The notes below the pieces were generated by a model that made no database searches, was not told the DNA's origin, and was given only the letters and a program-made list of their open reading frames with translations. A stretch of 64,000 bases of DNA from Panicum virgatum. Taxonomy: Eukaryota; Streptophyta; Magnoliopsida; Poales; Poaceae. Positions 22,195-34,500 of the stretch are shown piece by piece; position 1 is the stretch's first letter, and each line of letters begins with the position of its first letter. A program made the translations under genes and the position numbers. Location: positions 10,795,015-10,859,014 of the forward strand of contig NC_053146.1 in assembly GCF_016808335.1 (NCBI RefSeq), written 5' to 3'.

Positions 22195-25100
22195 TGTCAC
22201 ACCCGATTTTAAGAACAAAGCTGAATGCATAACTATATGAATGCCAGGATCAAGTTTCATACATATAGTGACTTCATCAGTGAATAATCTGCAACAGTAT
22301 CACGAAAAGAGACAACAGTTAAAAGACTATTAGAGTTAACAGCTTATTCTGAAAATGGAGGCTCCAAACTTCACAGACAATCGACTGGGGGTTGAGTACG
22401 CCTAGAATTCATCATCATCTTCAGCAGACTTCACACCTTCTTCTTCTGAGCAGCGGTTAGCAAGGGTGAGTACACTTATGGTTGGTACTCAGCAAGGCCA
22501 CAGAAATAACCAGAATGTGATTTAAATCCATCTTCAATTAAAATTAATCATGTGAGGGTCCAGGCCGCTCTTGACCGTGAGCACGGCAGACATATCAGTT
22601 TTAAACACTCTGCAGAAGTTGTACACTTTACCTACAAGTCGCGTAAAAGTTCAGAAGAACTTTGGACCCAACCATGCTGTGCTAGCTAGGCACAATACCA
22701 CACTTCCGAGGTGTGATAGCATAGGGATGCTACGAGGCCTTTACAAAGATTTTCTAAAAAGAAGTAGTCCGCTAAGGTTTCCGGAGCAGTAGTAGAGCAT
22801 AAACCTCCCTAATGGGCATAGTGTCTTAGCAAAGCCCACTTCCCAAGAGGACTGGGCTATACCCCATCTACTGCCACCCCTCTTGCCCTTTCGATAAGAC
22901 CGCTTCAAATTAGAGTCTCTAATTAATCAGCCAAGACCAGAGCCATATGGTTCTTGTAGTTGTACTGTTTTTCTGGGTGGTTCTCCATGTTTCAATTAAT
23001 TCATAGTATTCTTGTAATAAAGCATAGGTAGAATGATGGTTAGGGACACTTGCCTTTTTCCAACGAAAAGCTACTATTACTGCTCTTCTACTCTTGCTCA
23101 CTTGGAACTCTTGATCTTCAAGCTTCGAACAACGATTCTTCTACTCGAAGCAATCAACGAGCAACCATGCAAAGCAAACAATAAATACAACTAAGAACAG
23201 TACACCAGAACAAAAGCAAGGCTTTAAAAGAGCGCACTAAAGGATAGGGCTCGCTGCTACAGTTACGAGAGCGCAAGAAACACGGAAAACGGAGCTACGG
23301 TTGAAAAGAAACAGCTACCCGAAGATTTGTGTTATAAAAGAAAACAAAACAACTATAAGTTTTATTTATTTTAATTAAAAAACAAATGTGAAGAACATTT
23401 CAAAGAAATATCCTGGATTATAGTTAAGTCATATTTTATTAATATTTACAAAAGCAAAGTAGAACTTAGCAAATTTTATTTATAATTGTCTATGCATAAA
23501 TTACACTAATTAAACAATTAATTAGAAAGAAACTTGTGAGAGCATCTAAGCGCATAGCTTTATGATTGTGGTAAACTAAACAAACTAATATTAGAAAAAC
23601 ACATGTACGTTGGTATTTATGCATATTAACATCAATTATGAAAAAACTGAGATAAGCATCTAATTAGCTTTTAATTAGAAAAGCTAGATGAGAGGATATT
23701 ATTCAAATTAAATCTATATTTAATTTTAAAACCAAAACTACGGCACAACGTCACTACTAAACGATAGCTTAGCCTATTAGAAGACTAACGCAACAAGAAC
23801 GGGTTAAAACGGATCTAAAAATGTGGAATCTATGCATAAAACAAGGCTGTAGGGACCTATTTGTGATTCACTATAGATTTCAGGGGCTAGCAGATGAATT
23901 ACGCAAGGCACATACAATAGTGCTCGCGAAAAGATTAAAGGTTGGGGTCAGATCTGCAAAAGAACATGGCTTGGGCTGGATTGAAAAGATGCATTAAATC
24001 TTGGGGGTTTTCTACAGATTTTGCAAGACACCAGAGAAACTAAGAAAATTACATCTTTCTTCAAGGGCCAAACTGGAAAGAACTCAGAATAGAGCTCCCT
24101 TGGCGGACGGAGCTCCTGGGTCCCCTGGGAACTTTTCCTTGCCGGAGTTTGGGCGGCCTAGGGGCTTGGGCGAGCAGGGGAAAATGGAGAGGAGATCGAG
24201 GGGGTCACGGGGGTGTGCACACCTACGGCGGAGAGAGCCAGAAACGCCCGGAATCTTGCCGCCGCCGCCGCCGGCTGTGAAGCTGCTCCAAGGCGGCGGC
24301 GTTCTGGCGATTGAGGGGTCAAGGAGACCGGTGGAACGGATTTTGTCAGGACCCCAAAACATGGAGCGCGCGGAGCGCTGGCGCGTGCGCATCGCGGCGT
24401 GCCGCGTGTCGGCTTCGCCGGCGTCCAATTTCGTTCCACGCGTCGGCCATCGTCGTTCCCCGCGCTGTGCATGCCCTTATCCGCGACCTCGCCGTCGACC
24501 TTATCCTCCCCGTGGCCGCGTTCCCCATCTCCTCATCTTCTTCCCTGCGCATGAGCCGAGCAGAGCTGCCCCGCCGCCGGCGCCCCGACCAGCCTCGGCC
24601 ACCGCTCCTCGATTCTGCTTGCCCACGGCCTCCTCACCTCACCCTCTGTCTCCACCGCCCCTCACCGGACTCGATTGGGCCCAACCCCGGCCGGAATCGA
24701 CCCCATACCCGGCCGACCTCCATTGATGCCGCCGCGAGAAGCTCCGCTGCCGGCCGCAATTCGTCGTCTCCGATGAACCCCTCCTCGATTCCTCGCATGG
24801 GGAGCTTCTCCCCCTTCTCCTCCATCGATTTGGGCCGCCGGTCCCGCCCTCCGCTCGCCGCCGCCCGCTGCCGTCGCGCCACCTCCCCGTCGCTTCTCCT
24901 CGTCGTCCGCTTGTGGGGTGAGCTTTGCCTCGCCCTAGAACATGTCCTGCGCGCGCCCCCAGCCCCTCTCCGGCCCCGCCTCGCCGGCACCGCCTTGCGC
25001 CGCCGCCGCCGTCGCCGTGCGCGACGTGCGCGCACGCACGCGAAGCGCCACACGCGTCGTGGCTGCGACCGCACCGCGGTCAAGGCCCGGCCTTGCCTTG

Positions 25101-28100
25101 ACCCGGCCTGGGTGGGGCGCCTGCCTAGTGGGGCCCGCCTGTCAGTGTCTGGGCCGGCTCTGTTGGGTGCGCTTAGCGTTTTCAAACATGTTTATTTTTG
25201 TAGCGATTGCAAAATCCGTGAAAATTCGTTTATAGCTCAGAAAAATGTGAAACTTATTTTGTTGGATTCCTCTAGCTTATATATACTCAAGAAAAATATT
25301 GTTTTGCATGTTACTTTGCTGTAGATTTATCTATGGTTTTATCTTGCAAAAGTGATTAAAATGCTTATTTATTTGTGTATTGATCTAAAAATTCCAAACC
25401 AAATTTTGTTAGACTACTTGTGAAGTATAGTTTGCAATGGTGATACTTTCTCATATGTTTCTTTGATGTTTGTTAAAGTTTTAGTGTGTTCCGTTTGTTC
25501 TGTTCGAAAATGGTTTAAGCTAGAACTTTTTGCAGGAAAGTGATAAAATGGTGAAACTAGTTTTGTTAGCTTTGTTTTCATGCCTAGTAGCTATGATAAT
25601 TTTATTGGATTTGTTTAGTTTTGTTGTCATGCCTTTTCTGATTTACTTGTTTAGAGTGGCTTAAAATTGATCTATTTATGATTAGTTATAGGAAATTGCT
25701 TTTGCTGCAAAACCAATTTTCATGAGTTCCTGGTGATGTCCTCTACATGCTCAATTTAAAATGAGATTTATGCTTGTTGTGTAAGTTCATTTCTTAATTC
25801 TTGCATCTCATTCATGCATTCTAGTGACCGAACCGTCGGAGATCGAACCCGTGGAGCCCACCGAGTCCGTTGAGCCCGAGCCTGGAGTCCTGTTTGCGGT
25901 CGAGCCCGAAGTTAACCAAGGCAAGCAGCTAAGAATATTCCTTGCACCTATCTAATCTGATTTAGTTTAGCTATTCCACTTGGGTATTGTTGGGCTATAT
26001 ATGTATAGTATGTATGTATTGCATTTTGATACCTACTCTCTTGCATTACCCTTTCTTGAATTGTTATCCATGTCTTTGTCACTTGTTAGTCAATGAACTA
26101 CTTAATTTGATTAGATGCTTAGCCCTGCTTAGAATACTTATATCGGTTGCTAGGAAAGATGTTTTGGAGTATCACACTTGCCGGTTATCCTTGTTGCACT
26201 AGTTCGGTTTGGTTGTAAGGGTTTGGTAGTACCGAGATTCGAGCGGAATGGTAGGGCCTAGAGAATGTTGTCACATGGGCATAGTCCGCTTGGATCGTTT
26301 AAGGACCGCCCATGGATGCCATCGATTTTGAGCAACTTTTCGTGCTACCACATATCCAATATAATGGTATGGATGAGCCAATTACCTCTTTTGACTTGAT
26401 CATTGATGTGCAGTCCTATATACATGGCCAAGGGCTATACAGGGAGGCTTAGGGGTGTCTCCGGTGGACCTATATGTAGGAAAGTTTAGAGGTGTCTCCG
26501 GTGGACCTAAGTTACTCCACGCGTAAGCTTGGTGTGAAGTTCAATGATCGAGTCTTGTTGGGAACGGTTGACGTGAGCACCTCTTTGCCCAGCGTGATCA
26601 GTTGGGTGAGTTGCATGGTCCTCGCGTCGTGTGGGTAAAGTAGTACACCCTTGCAAGATTTTAATCAATTCGAATTGCCGCGCTCTCTGTTATGAGCAAA
26701 CTCTTGGTTCGTCGAATTCCTCGTAGAGAGTTTCGGTATTGTTGGCTTTGGTTCATGTCACATCTATGATCATTTATATTTCATGTATTATGTGTTTAAT
26801 CAACTAAAACTTTTGGGGTTTGGGCAAGAATAATTAATCTTGCTAGGTGATAGTTTAGAGAGTTCTTGCTATGCAATAATTACTTAACCCTAAAACTTTC
26901 CATTGAGCCTTGCATAATCCTTGCTTATTTAATCGCGTAAGTCTTGCGAGTACCTTTTGTACTCAGGTTGCTTTGTAAACCTAGTTGCAGGTGAACCGGA
27001 AGTGGTGTTCGGCCACTTCTACCCCGCTGATCCAAACATGGGGGAGGAGTAGGTCGTGGTGGCTGTAATGATGTCCTTAAGCAAGGCATCATTACTTTAG
27101 TAGGTCTTTATCGTAATCGAACTTCGTGAGACCACGTAAATATAATAAATTCTAAGTCCTGTTTAATATGGCTTTCGTGAGTCCAAGGCTTGTAATGGAA
27201 GTTAGTTGAACCCCCCTATATTAAACCTATGTAGAACTTTGGTAATGTAAAATTGCTCTTTATGGTTCTGTGGTGATGTATCCGATTGTAAACGGTATGT
27301 GCATTGCTAGATCCTAGGTGTATGTTGGAGCACATACCGGGACTACCGGATTTGCGATCGTTTTAGATGAATTGTGTTGATTAAGTGCCTCGAAGATGTA
27401 GATTAACACGTGTCGTGTGGAGAGACGGACACGTGTTAACTCTTATCTTAATAGATTAATCAATAATTTTCACCTAAATCGAGTGCAAATTGGGCGATTC
27501 TCAGATTCGGCTCGATGAGGGGTCGTCATGGTGGTGCTTGGTCCGACGGCCAACGGACGCGGCGAGAAGGGCCGGCAGTCGGCGGCGGCTTGCTCTGTTC
27601 GTGACCAGCGAACAGCCTGCGCGGCGATGCTGCAGAGAGGAGGGCGACTTGGAGAAGGGGCGCCAGGGCAGCAGGGTGGCTGCGGGGTACGCGGGCGGCG
27701 CAAGGGAACAGGAGACTTGCCGCTGGGGACGCAGGGCATCGGGTCACGCGGAGCAGGGACACCACGGGCTCCTGGGCGAGCGTGACAGGGCGGCTTGCAG
27801 GGAGGGGGGGGGGGGGTGCGGCAGCGCTCCTAGTGCCTCTCCCGACCAGAAGGAGGCGCGGGTGCAGGCAACGATGGGGGATGGCGATGCCTGGCCATGG
27901 AGGCACCAGGCTACAGGAGACGCGTACTCTCCTTGGATAGAGGCGCCGGAGGTTGGCCTGGCCCGAGACTGGCGCACGGAGGACACCTCACGGCGCACGG
28001 GCAGCGGGGTCTGCGGCGGGTTGTGCAGCGGACAGAGGAGATGGAGGGGAGCACGGAGAGGTTCTCACGGGCGGCGGAGGATGACGGCAGCTTCGAAAAC

Positions 28101-29162
28101 GGCGACGGACAGCGAACGGCATCCAGGTACGCTCCGACGACGAGCAGCAGCGGCGGACGTGCGGCTTGGCCTCGCGGAGCCTGGGGTCGTGGCCGCTTGC
28201 TCTCCGGCGCTGCACTCGGGCGTGGGCAGCTGGCAGCAGCGACGCAGGGGTGGCTGCAGGGGCGAAGCAACAGGGGGTGCAGGGTCGCGCAGTGCTGCCG
28301 CTTTATAGAGCGACGAGGGAGGCAGAGGAGCAGCCGGCAGGGGAGAGGAGATGTTGGTGGATCGAGCTCGTGATGTGGCCGGCCATCAAAGGCATTCAAC
28401 AGGGGGGCGTTGATGAGGGAGAAACGGAAGGGAGGAGACAAGTAGACGAACGGTGGGCGCTGATGGAGCTTATCTGCGCGAGCCATGCTGAGAGGTAACC
28501 TCTCGTATTCCTATTTATTGGAATTAAACAGAGTTAGTGGCAACCAGTTTTGCTCATTGGTGGGGCATTAGTGCTAAATAAGCCGGCCACGCAACCAGGA
28601 GAGGAAACGAACGCGTAGACATGAAAGAGATGAATGAGTTTGTGTGCAAAAATATAGTGCATGGCAGCACTAGCTTAAAGTTGAACGTGAAAGATTGCAT
28701 GCAAGTTTGAGTTGGCTCCTTGCAAAGAAACAGAGAAATACTTAAAGGGAAAGAATATGGTTGAATGAGATGAGGCTTAAATAAAAGGTTAATTGATTGC
28801 ATAGAAAAGAAGGATAAATTATCGGTTAGAAAAGAAAGAAGTAGAATTGCCTGGCTAGGTATTGAAAAGATTTCAACGAGATGAAGATCAAGGAAATGAT
28901 TTTGGATTGCAAGCAAGACTGATTGAGAGAAAGTCTAATCGTATTTTAAAATTTATTTTTCATTCAAAATATTATGCAATCAGCATGAATGCAAGACAAA
29001 CTGAACAACCTCATTTAATTTAGAAACACAACCAAATATTTCCCTACACTAAATTTCCTATAAAGAAAATAAATATTGGAAAATTTTAAAGTTATCAAAA
29101 AATCGTTGCTTTACTTTTTCTTCTAATCACATCCTGAAATCCAAAAAGTTTAGGGTGTGACA
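22195..29162 (-). mobile_element. Large solo LTR interrupted by a second solo LTR
   Basis: The outer unit has perfect 10-bp inverted ends, TGTCACACCC and GGGTGTGACA, and a perfect 5-bp duplication TGTGG (22190-22194 and 29163-29167). Without the nested insertion it is about 3.8 kb, the same size as the unit at 2407-6208. Its GC-rich tract lies at 24050-24343 and 27504-28380, that is, in the first half when read on the minus strand. No LTR partner or polyprotein is present. Open frames such as 27490-28308 are GC-rich artefacts. Confidence 0.82.
24344..27503 (+). mobile_element. Nested solo LTR (about 3.2 kb)
   Basis: This unit starts TGTCAGGACCCC and ends GGGCGATTCTCA. The flanking GATTT (24339-24343) and GATTC (27504-27508) form a one-mismatch duplication. 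Removing it brings the outer LTR to about 3.8 kb. Its plan matches 2407-6208: a GC-rich first third (24350-25150), then AT-rich sequence with a CTTGCGAGTAC...GTACTCAG motif near 26940-26970. The long GC-rich frames at 24001-25324 cross its left border and are not genes. Confidence 0.72.
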
Positions 29163-29464
29163 TGTGGCCGGATCGACGCCGTCCAGCCTGCTTCGACGCC
29201 GTCCAGCGCACGGCGGAACCGTGGAAGGCGCTAGCTGCTTGCGCGGGTCGACCTGGGGCAAAATTTATAACATTTATTTCTACAGATAAATTAAGTATGA
29301 AAATATATTTACACATAGATTGACCTAGGGTTCGAATGAGCCTGGGAAAATCACATGGTAATTGTTTCTTCACATTTCCAACTACTGACGATTTATAAAT
29401 GTGATGGTTAGTATCCTACAACTGTTGCACCGGAGCCATTGGGGGGTCTCGCTAATTTACGGTT

Positions 29465-29491
29465 GACCGTAGGGAGGGGCTCCCTACGGTC
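29465..29491. repeat. 12-bp-arm hairpin
   Basis: The arms GACCGTAGGGAG (29465-29476) and CTCCCTACGGTC (29480-29491) are perfect complements around a GGG loop. The motif TTTACGGT recurs near 30412, at the other side of the A-rich and purine-rich block. Confidence 0.8.
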
Positions 29492-30784
29492 GATCTCCCG
29501 ACTGTTTTTTTTTCTTTTTTAGTAAGTTTTTGTCGTTTTGTGATAAAAAAGTTTAGAAAAAATTTAGAAAACATTTTCGGAGAGAGAAAAAATTTCAAGG
29601 GGAATTTTAGAGAGAAAAAAAATTCAAGAAAAATTTTAGACAGATAAAAAAATTTCAAGAAAAAAAATTGTGAGAGATGGAAAAAAATTCTGAAGAGATA
29701 GGAAAAAAATTAACGAGAAAAAATTTGCGCAAAAATCAATTGAAAAAAATTACATCAAAAAAAATTGAAGATAGAAAAAATTTTATTCAGATTATAAAAA
29801 ATAAAGAAAAAAAACAACCCGGCGGCGGGCGGCGCCTCCTCCCCACCACCGGCTTGCTGCGCCGCCTCCGCTCCTCGCCGTCGCCGGCCCGCTGTGCCGG
29901 TCACCCTGGGGCGGAGCTCCCCAGCGCCGCCGCGGATCCGCTCGGGGGCGCCGCTCCGCCGCAGATCCGGCGCCACGGAGCCACCACGGATCTGGCCTGG
30001 GGGAAGGGAAGGGGAAAGGGAAGGGGAAGGGGGCTCGCCGCCGGCCCGCCGCCGCCCCGAAGTGGGCCCGCCGCCGCGCCGCGCCTCCCTGCCGCCACCA
30101 TGTTTCCGGCCTGGGGGAGGAAGGGGGAAGGGACGGGGGAGGGGGCTCGTCGACGGCCCGCTACCGCCTCGGCGCTGCTCCATCCCCATGGATCTGGTCT
30201 AGGGGAAGGAAGGGGAAGGGGAGGGGGCGGGGGAAGGGGAAGGGGATGGGAGAGGCGCGGTCGCCATGGGGAGCGGAGCTCCTACGGCCGGAGCCGAGAT
30301 CCAGGAGAAAAAGGAAGAGAGAGAAGAGAGCCGGGGGAGGAGAGAGAGCTCAGCGGAGAGAGAGCGAGTGGGGGTCCATCACGTGGGTCGGGCGTCGACC
30401 ATGAGTTGCTGAGTTTACGGTCACCCGCAGATTCATCATCGTGGCCATTGGGCGTCTGACCATTGGGCGTCTTTGTCCTAGCAAGCCAATCGCGTACCGC
30501 GGATGGCAATGGGCTCAAATACAGAATGGGTGTAGCCAGTAACCATACCGAAATATATCGTCCCGATGGGCCTGGCCACGGCCCAGAACACATCGCGGAT
30601 GGCAATGGGCTGGGCCGTTCGTGTCGTGTTAAGCATAAGACGTGTCCCCCTCGGCTGACGTGGAGCTGGGAAACCATAGGAGGAAAAAAAAGAGTTCCTT
30701 TGTTCCTCGTTTTTTTACATCAGCGCATTTAACGCTTGGATGCGTGATGTATGGCCAATCCTATATTTGTCTTGTTGCTGTATA

Positions 30785-31014
30785 CTTTCTCTGTTCTAAA
30801 ATAATTGCATATCTAGAATTTAAAATTTACCCTACAAAAAATAGCTACTTTCATCTAACTACTATAAAAGACAAGATTCCCGAGTCTTCTTACATAAAGA
30901 TAAGATAGTTTTCGGATCATTCTCACAAAAGATGAGAGGTATTTTTATAATTTCATACTATACATTAGTTTGTGTGGCCGGTCTTAGAATGCATTTATTT
31001 TTAGACGGAGGAAG
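30785..31014. mobile_element. Stowaway-like MITE
   Basis: The 230-bp element has inverted ends close to the Stowaway consensus: left CTTTCTCTGTTCTAAAATAA, right complement CTTCCTCCGTCTAAAAATAA. TA dinucleotides stand on both sides (30783-30784 and 31015-31016). It has no coding capacity. Confidence 0.85.
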
Positions 31015-31379
31015 TAGACATACAAAGTATATCTCGGCAGGTGAGCATCCAGATTGGGAGTCTCACCAACCGAGCTAGGCGCCGTCTGCTAAATAAACTG
31101 TTATCTAATTATGTTTTTTCTCCCCTTTCTTCTCCCTGTCCTCTTATCTTTTTTTTCCTTAGTTTTTTCGGTAGTCATGGTTACTTGCATGAAAACAATT
31201 TTATCTTTTTTGTTATCTTCTCATTAGCTCTTCTACCATGTTAACTTTTACTTACATGGTTATATATTTGATGCAATGGAAATTAAGCAGATGAGATGGA
31301 GGATTAAGACTGCCCTAAGCTAGTGACGAGTGCAAGCGAAGAGATAACTTTACTTAACTCTATATTTTTTTTAATCTTT

Positions 31380-31650
31380 GGCTTGGTTTGGATAAGCTAG
31401 AGATTGCAGGAGTTAGGTTTTACCTCGTGGGATTGTAAAAGCTGGATTAAAAGTTGGTCTGGTTGGATTAGTCAGCATTTATAAGTCCCAATAAAGCACA
31501 ACCGCATAAAAGCTAGGGTGGGGGAAGCCTATAGGATTGTAGAAGGTGTATTGTAGTAAAAACTAGACCAAAAGCAGGCATGTTCAGATCAGCTAGAGCT
31601 GTTAAAGCTGGATTCCACGTTGTTTATAGCTGATCCAATCAAGCCCTTTG
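31380..31650. mobile_element. Probable MITE with GCTTGGTTTGGAT ends
   Basis: The left end GGCTTGGTTTGGATAAGCT and the right complement GGGCTTGATTGGATCAGCT form imperfect inverted ends. Inside are repeats of TAAAAGCTGGATT. The target duplication is unclear, so the borders are approximate. Confidence 0.5.
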
Positions 31651-32200
31651 CTTTTGTTCTTTTGCAATAAGACAATAGTTATCTTCCGGAGAACCAGCGC
31701 AAGCTTAATGAGCTCCACTTGTCTACCACCATTCTAGAAGATAGCTATTTTTAAATTTTATCCAAATTAAACTTTTTAAACTTAAACTATAGATAGTTAA
31801 AAAGTTATAAAGATTGATAATATACAAATGATATAAGTTTATTCATAATGAAACCGTTATTGTAATATGCAGTCTTTTTATTTAAAAGTAATTACTTTTT
31901 AAGATATTTACTAATCAACGATGAAAATGTTTAACTTTAACTAAGTCTAAAAGTTGCTATATCTTGGATGGATGTAAAACAAAAAAGAACCTCACCCCTG
32001 ACATGAAATGCAGAACCAACCACGTTTCACTAGTCAGCACGCACAGATAGGACATGCGTAGCAGTTGAATCATTTCCTGATGACAGCTTTGGTCGGGACG
32101 GCAGATCAAACACAAACAGCAGGAGCATTCAGTTTTTAAACCTTGCGTGCTTCTCGTGCTTGTACCTGTGCTGCCTGCCGTGACAATCCGATCGACTGCG

Positions 32201-33879
32201 ATGGCCGGCGTCCATGAAGCGCGCACCGGCGGCGACGACGCCGGCGGCAGGACGACATCACGACGCCGGCGCCGCATCCTGGTGTTCCCGCTGCCGTTCC
32301 AGGGCCACATCAACCCGATGCGGCAGCTGGCCGACGCGCTCCACGCGCGGGGGCTCGCCGTCACCGTGCTCCACACGCGCTTCAACGCGCCGGACCCCGG
32401 GCGCCGCCCGGAGTTTCGGTTCGTGCCCGTGCCCGACGGCGTCCCCGCCGGCGTCGCCGCGTCCGGCGACGTCATCGGCCTCCTCGACGCCATGAACGCC
32501 GCCATGGAGGCGGAGGAGTCGGCGGCCCTCCGGGGCGTGCTCGAGTCGGTGCTCGCGGACGAGGAGCAGCCCCCCGCCGCGTGCATCGTCTTCGACGCCA
32601 ACCTGCTCGCCGTGCCCAGGGCCGCCGCGGCCGTCGGCCTCAAGACGCTCGTGCTGCGGACGGCGAGCGCGGCCTGCCTCGGATGCTTCATGGCTTACCC
32701 AATGCTTCACCAAAAGGGCTACCTGCCTCCCCAAGGTCAGTTTACTTGGATTTACTAATCCTTAATTACCTTGGGATGTAGTACTACTCCACTTCAATTT
32801 TTACGCTTTATCCGCAAGTGCTTTTACTACAGCAGTAATTGTTTAATTTGGACATTCATTCCTTCATTAGGATCAATACTACTGGAACAATCAAATGAAA
32901 CTTAAACATGCATCATCCCAACAAGTGCAAATATGCATCAAACTAGCTACAAATGGGAGATAAACTACATGTCATATCCTACAATTCAATTGGTGTACAT
33001 ATTAGTGTTTAGGAAAATTTCCAAATTTAACAAATGAACTTTATTTTCAGAGATGTTGTTTTCCCCTTAACTTGATAGCATGAACGGTGTGCACTCCTGA
33101 GTCCTGTGCGTATTCTAAATATATATATGCTCTGTTCTAGAGTCGAAAATGTACATGCCGGTGGAAGAGCTACCGCCACTGAGGGTAAGGGACCTCTTCT
33201 ACTCAAGCCGGAGCGACCAAGAAAAACTGCGCAACCTACTTGCCCGGGCCATGGAAGCAGTGAACAGTTCCTCTGGTCTAGTGATCAACACATTCGATGC
33301 TCTGGAGCCCCAAGATCTGTGCTCTATGTTAGCTTTGGGAGCTTGGCTTCCATGGACCCCGATGAGTTTTTGGAGGTGGCCTGGGGTTTGGCGGCCAGTG
33401 GCCATCCTTTTCTATGGGTGGTTCGGCCAGGCTCGGTACGGGGATCGGAGGACATTCAGGGTTTCCCAGAAGGCTTTGAGGCTGCGGTTGAGGGTACAGG
33501 CAAGGTGATTCGATGGGCGCCCCAGCAGGAGGTGCTGGCCCACCCTGTAGTGGGTGGGTTCTGGACGCACAGCGGATGGAACTTGACAATGGAGAGCATC
33601 AGCGAGGGTGTTCCCATGATCTGTAGGCCTCAGTTCGCAGATCAGATGATGAACACGAGGTATGTGGAGAAAATGTGGAGTGTGGGGTTCGAGCTTGAAG
33701 GTGAGCTGGAAAGGGGCAGAATAGAGGAGGCCATTAGGAAGCTCATGGAGGAAAGGGAGGGGGCCGAGATGAGGGAAAGAGCTATGGAGCTAAAGAAGAA
33801 AGTAGCACACTGCTTGAAATCTGGTGGGTCGTCTCAGATTGCCATGGATAAGTTGGTGAAGTACATACTTTCTTTGTGA
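32201..33879 (+). pseudogene. UDP-glycosyltransferase alpha (copy B), frameshifted
   Basis: Exon 1 (32201-32735, start MAGVHEARTG) is intact, with FQGHINPM (catalytic His) and CIVFDANL (activating Asp). It ends at an AAG|GTCAG donor. The 405-bp intron ends TTCTAG and exon 2 starts at 33141. Compared with copy A (393-1276), exon 2 lacks 145 bp at about 33306-33311. The frame then shifts into LEPQDLCSMLALG and is lost. The missing segment covers the linker and the approach to the PSPG box. Downstream of the break the old frame is still open to 33879, with HSGWNLTMES (Ser to Leu in GWNS) and a complete C-terminus. The lesion looks recent, as the rest is nearly identical to copy A. A transcript could make at best a truncated N-terminal domain. 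Confidence 0.92.
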
Positions 33880-33908
33880 CTGTTTTTTACGGGCGAACAT
33901 TCTATATA

Positions 33909-34500
33909 GGAAAAAAAATCCAGTTTATAACCTCAAACTATTATAAAAATTTGATTTTCAAACTTTAACTATAAAATCGGAAAAGAAGGACCATCCAGCT
34001 ATCAAAACCGAACAACTTTGACCCTTTAGGTTTTAAAGATGGTTCTATAGTTTTTTAAAAAATATACAAAATTTTGGTTATATCTAAAAAAATTAAAACT
34101 AAGTTATTTTAAATTAGAAAAATATGAATCTTGTACCAAAATTTTCAAAAAACATAACCTATCTATTGTTGCTCTATTTGAATATGATTTATTTTAAAAA
34201 TAAGAATAACTATAAGGAAATAATTACTAGGAACATAAAACATTGAATAGATTATATTTTCTTAAAAATGGTGGCACTTGTTTCGTACTTTTTTATTTAA
34301 AATAAATTACTTATGGAATTTTCATTTAAAAATTAATATTTTTAATTTTCATAAAATTGAAAAACACCTTTGATCCCACCCAAAGGGTTAAATTTACCCC
34401 ATTTTAATAGTTGGATGGCCTCCATTATCCGGTTTTGTAGTTAAAAATTAAAATAATCGGATTTTTGTGATAGTTTAAGGGTATAAATTGGACTTTTCCC
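33909..34500. mobile_element. Mutator-type MITE (copy B), 9-bp TSD
   Basis: Same insertion as 1306-1899, with TTCTATATA at 33900-33908 and 34501-34509. It shows that the MITE was in place before the duplication. Confidence 0.85.

Larger units (their letters stand above)
29163..32200. other. Repeat-rich spacer upstream of copy B UGT alpha
   Basis: No gene is supported. A hairpin (arms 29465-29476 and 29480-29491) starts a block of A/T-rich near-repeats (29520-29800) followed by a purine-rich, GC-rich tract (29820-30390). Open frames here (for example 29677-30459) are low complexity. A Stowaway-like MITE lies at 30785-31014 and another probable MITE at about 31380-31650. The last 200 bp is the promoter region of the alpha UGT. 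Confidence 0.6.

Noticed and set aside
24001..25324. Two open frames of 241 and 337 codons
   Set aside because: They cross the border of the nested LTR and are low-complexity translations of GC-rich LTR sequence.
27490..28500. Open frames on both strands up to 272 codons
   Set aside because: Part of the outer solo LTR; the overlap on both strands and Arg/Gly/Ser bias argue against a gene.
29677..30459. 260-codon frame
   Set aside because: Translation of A-rich and then purine-rich repeats (Lys/Asn, then Gly/Arg). No domain.
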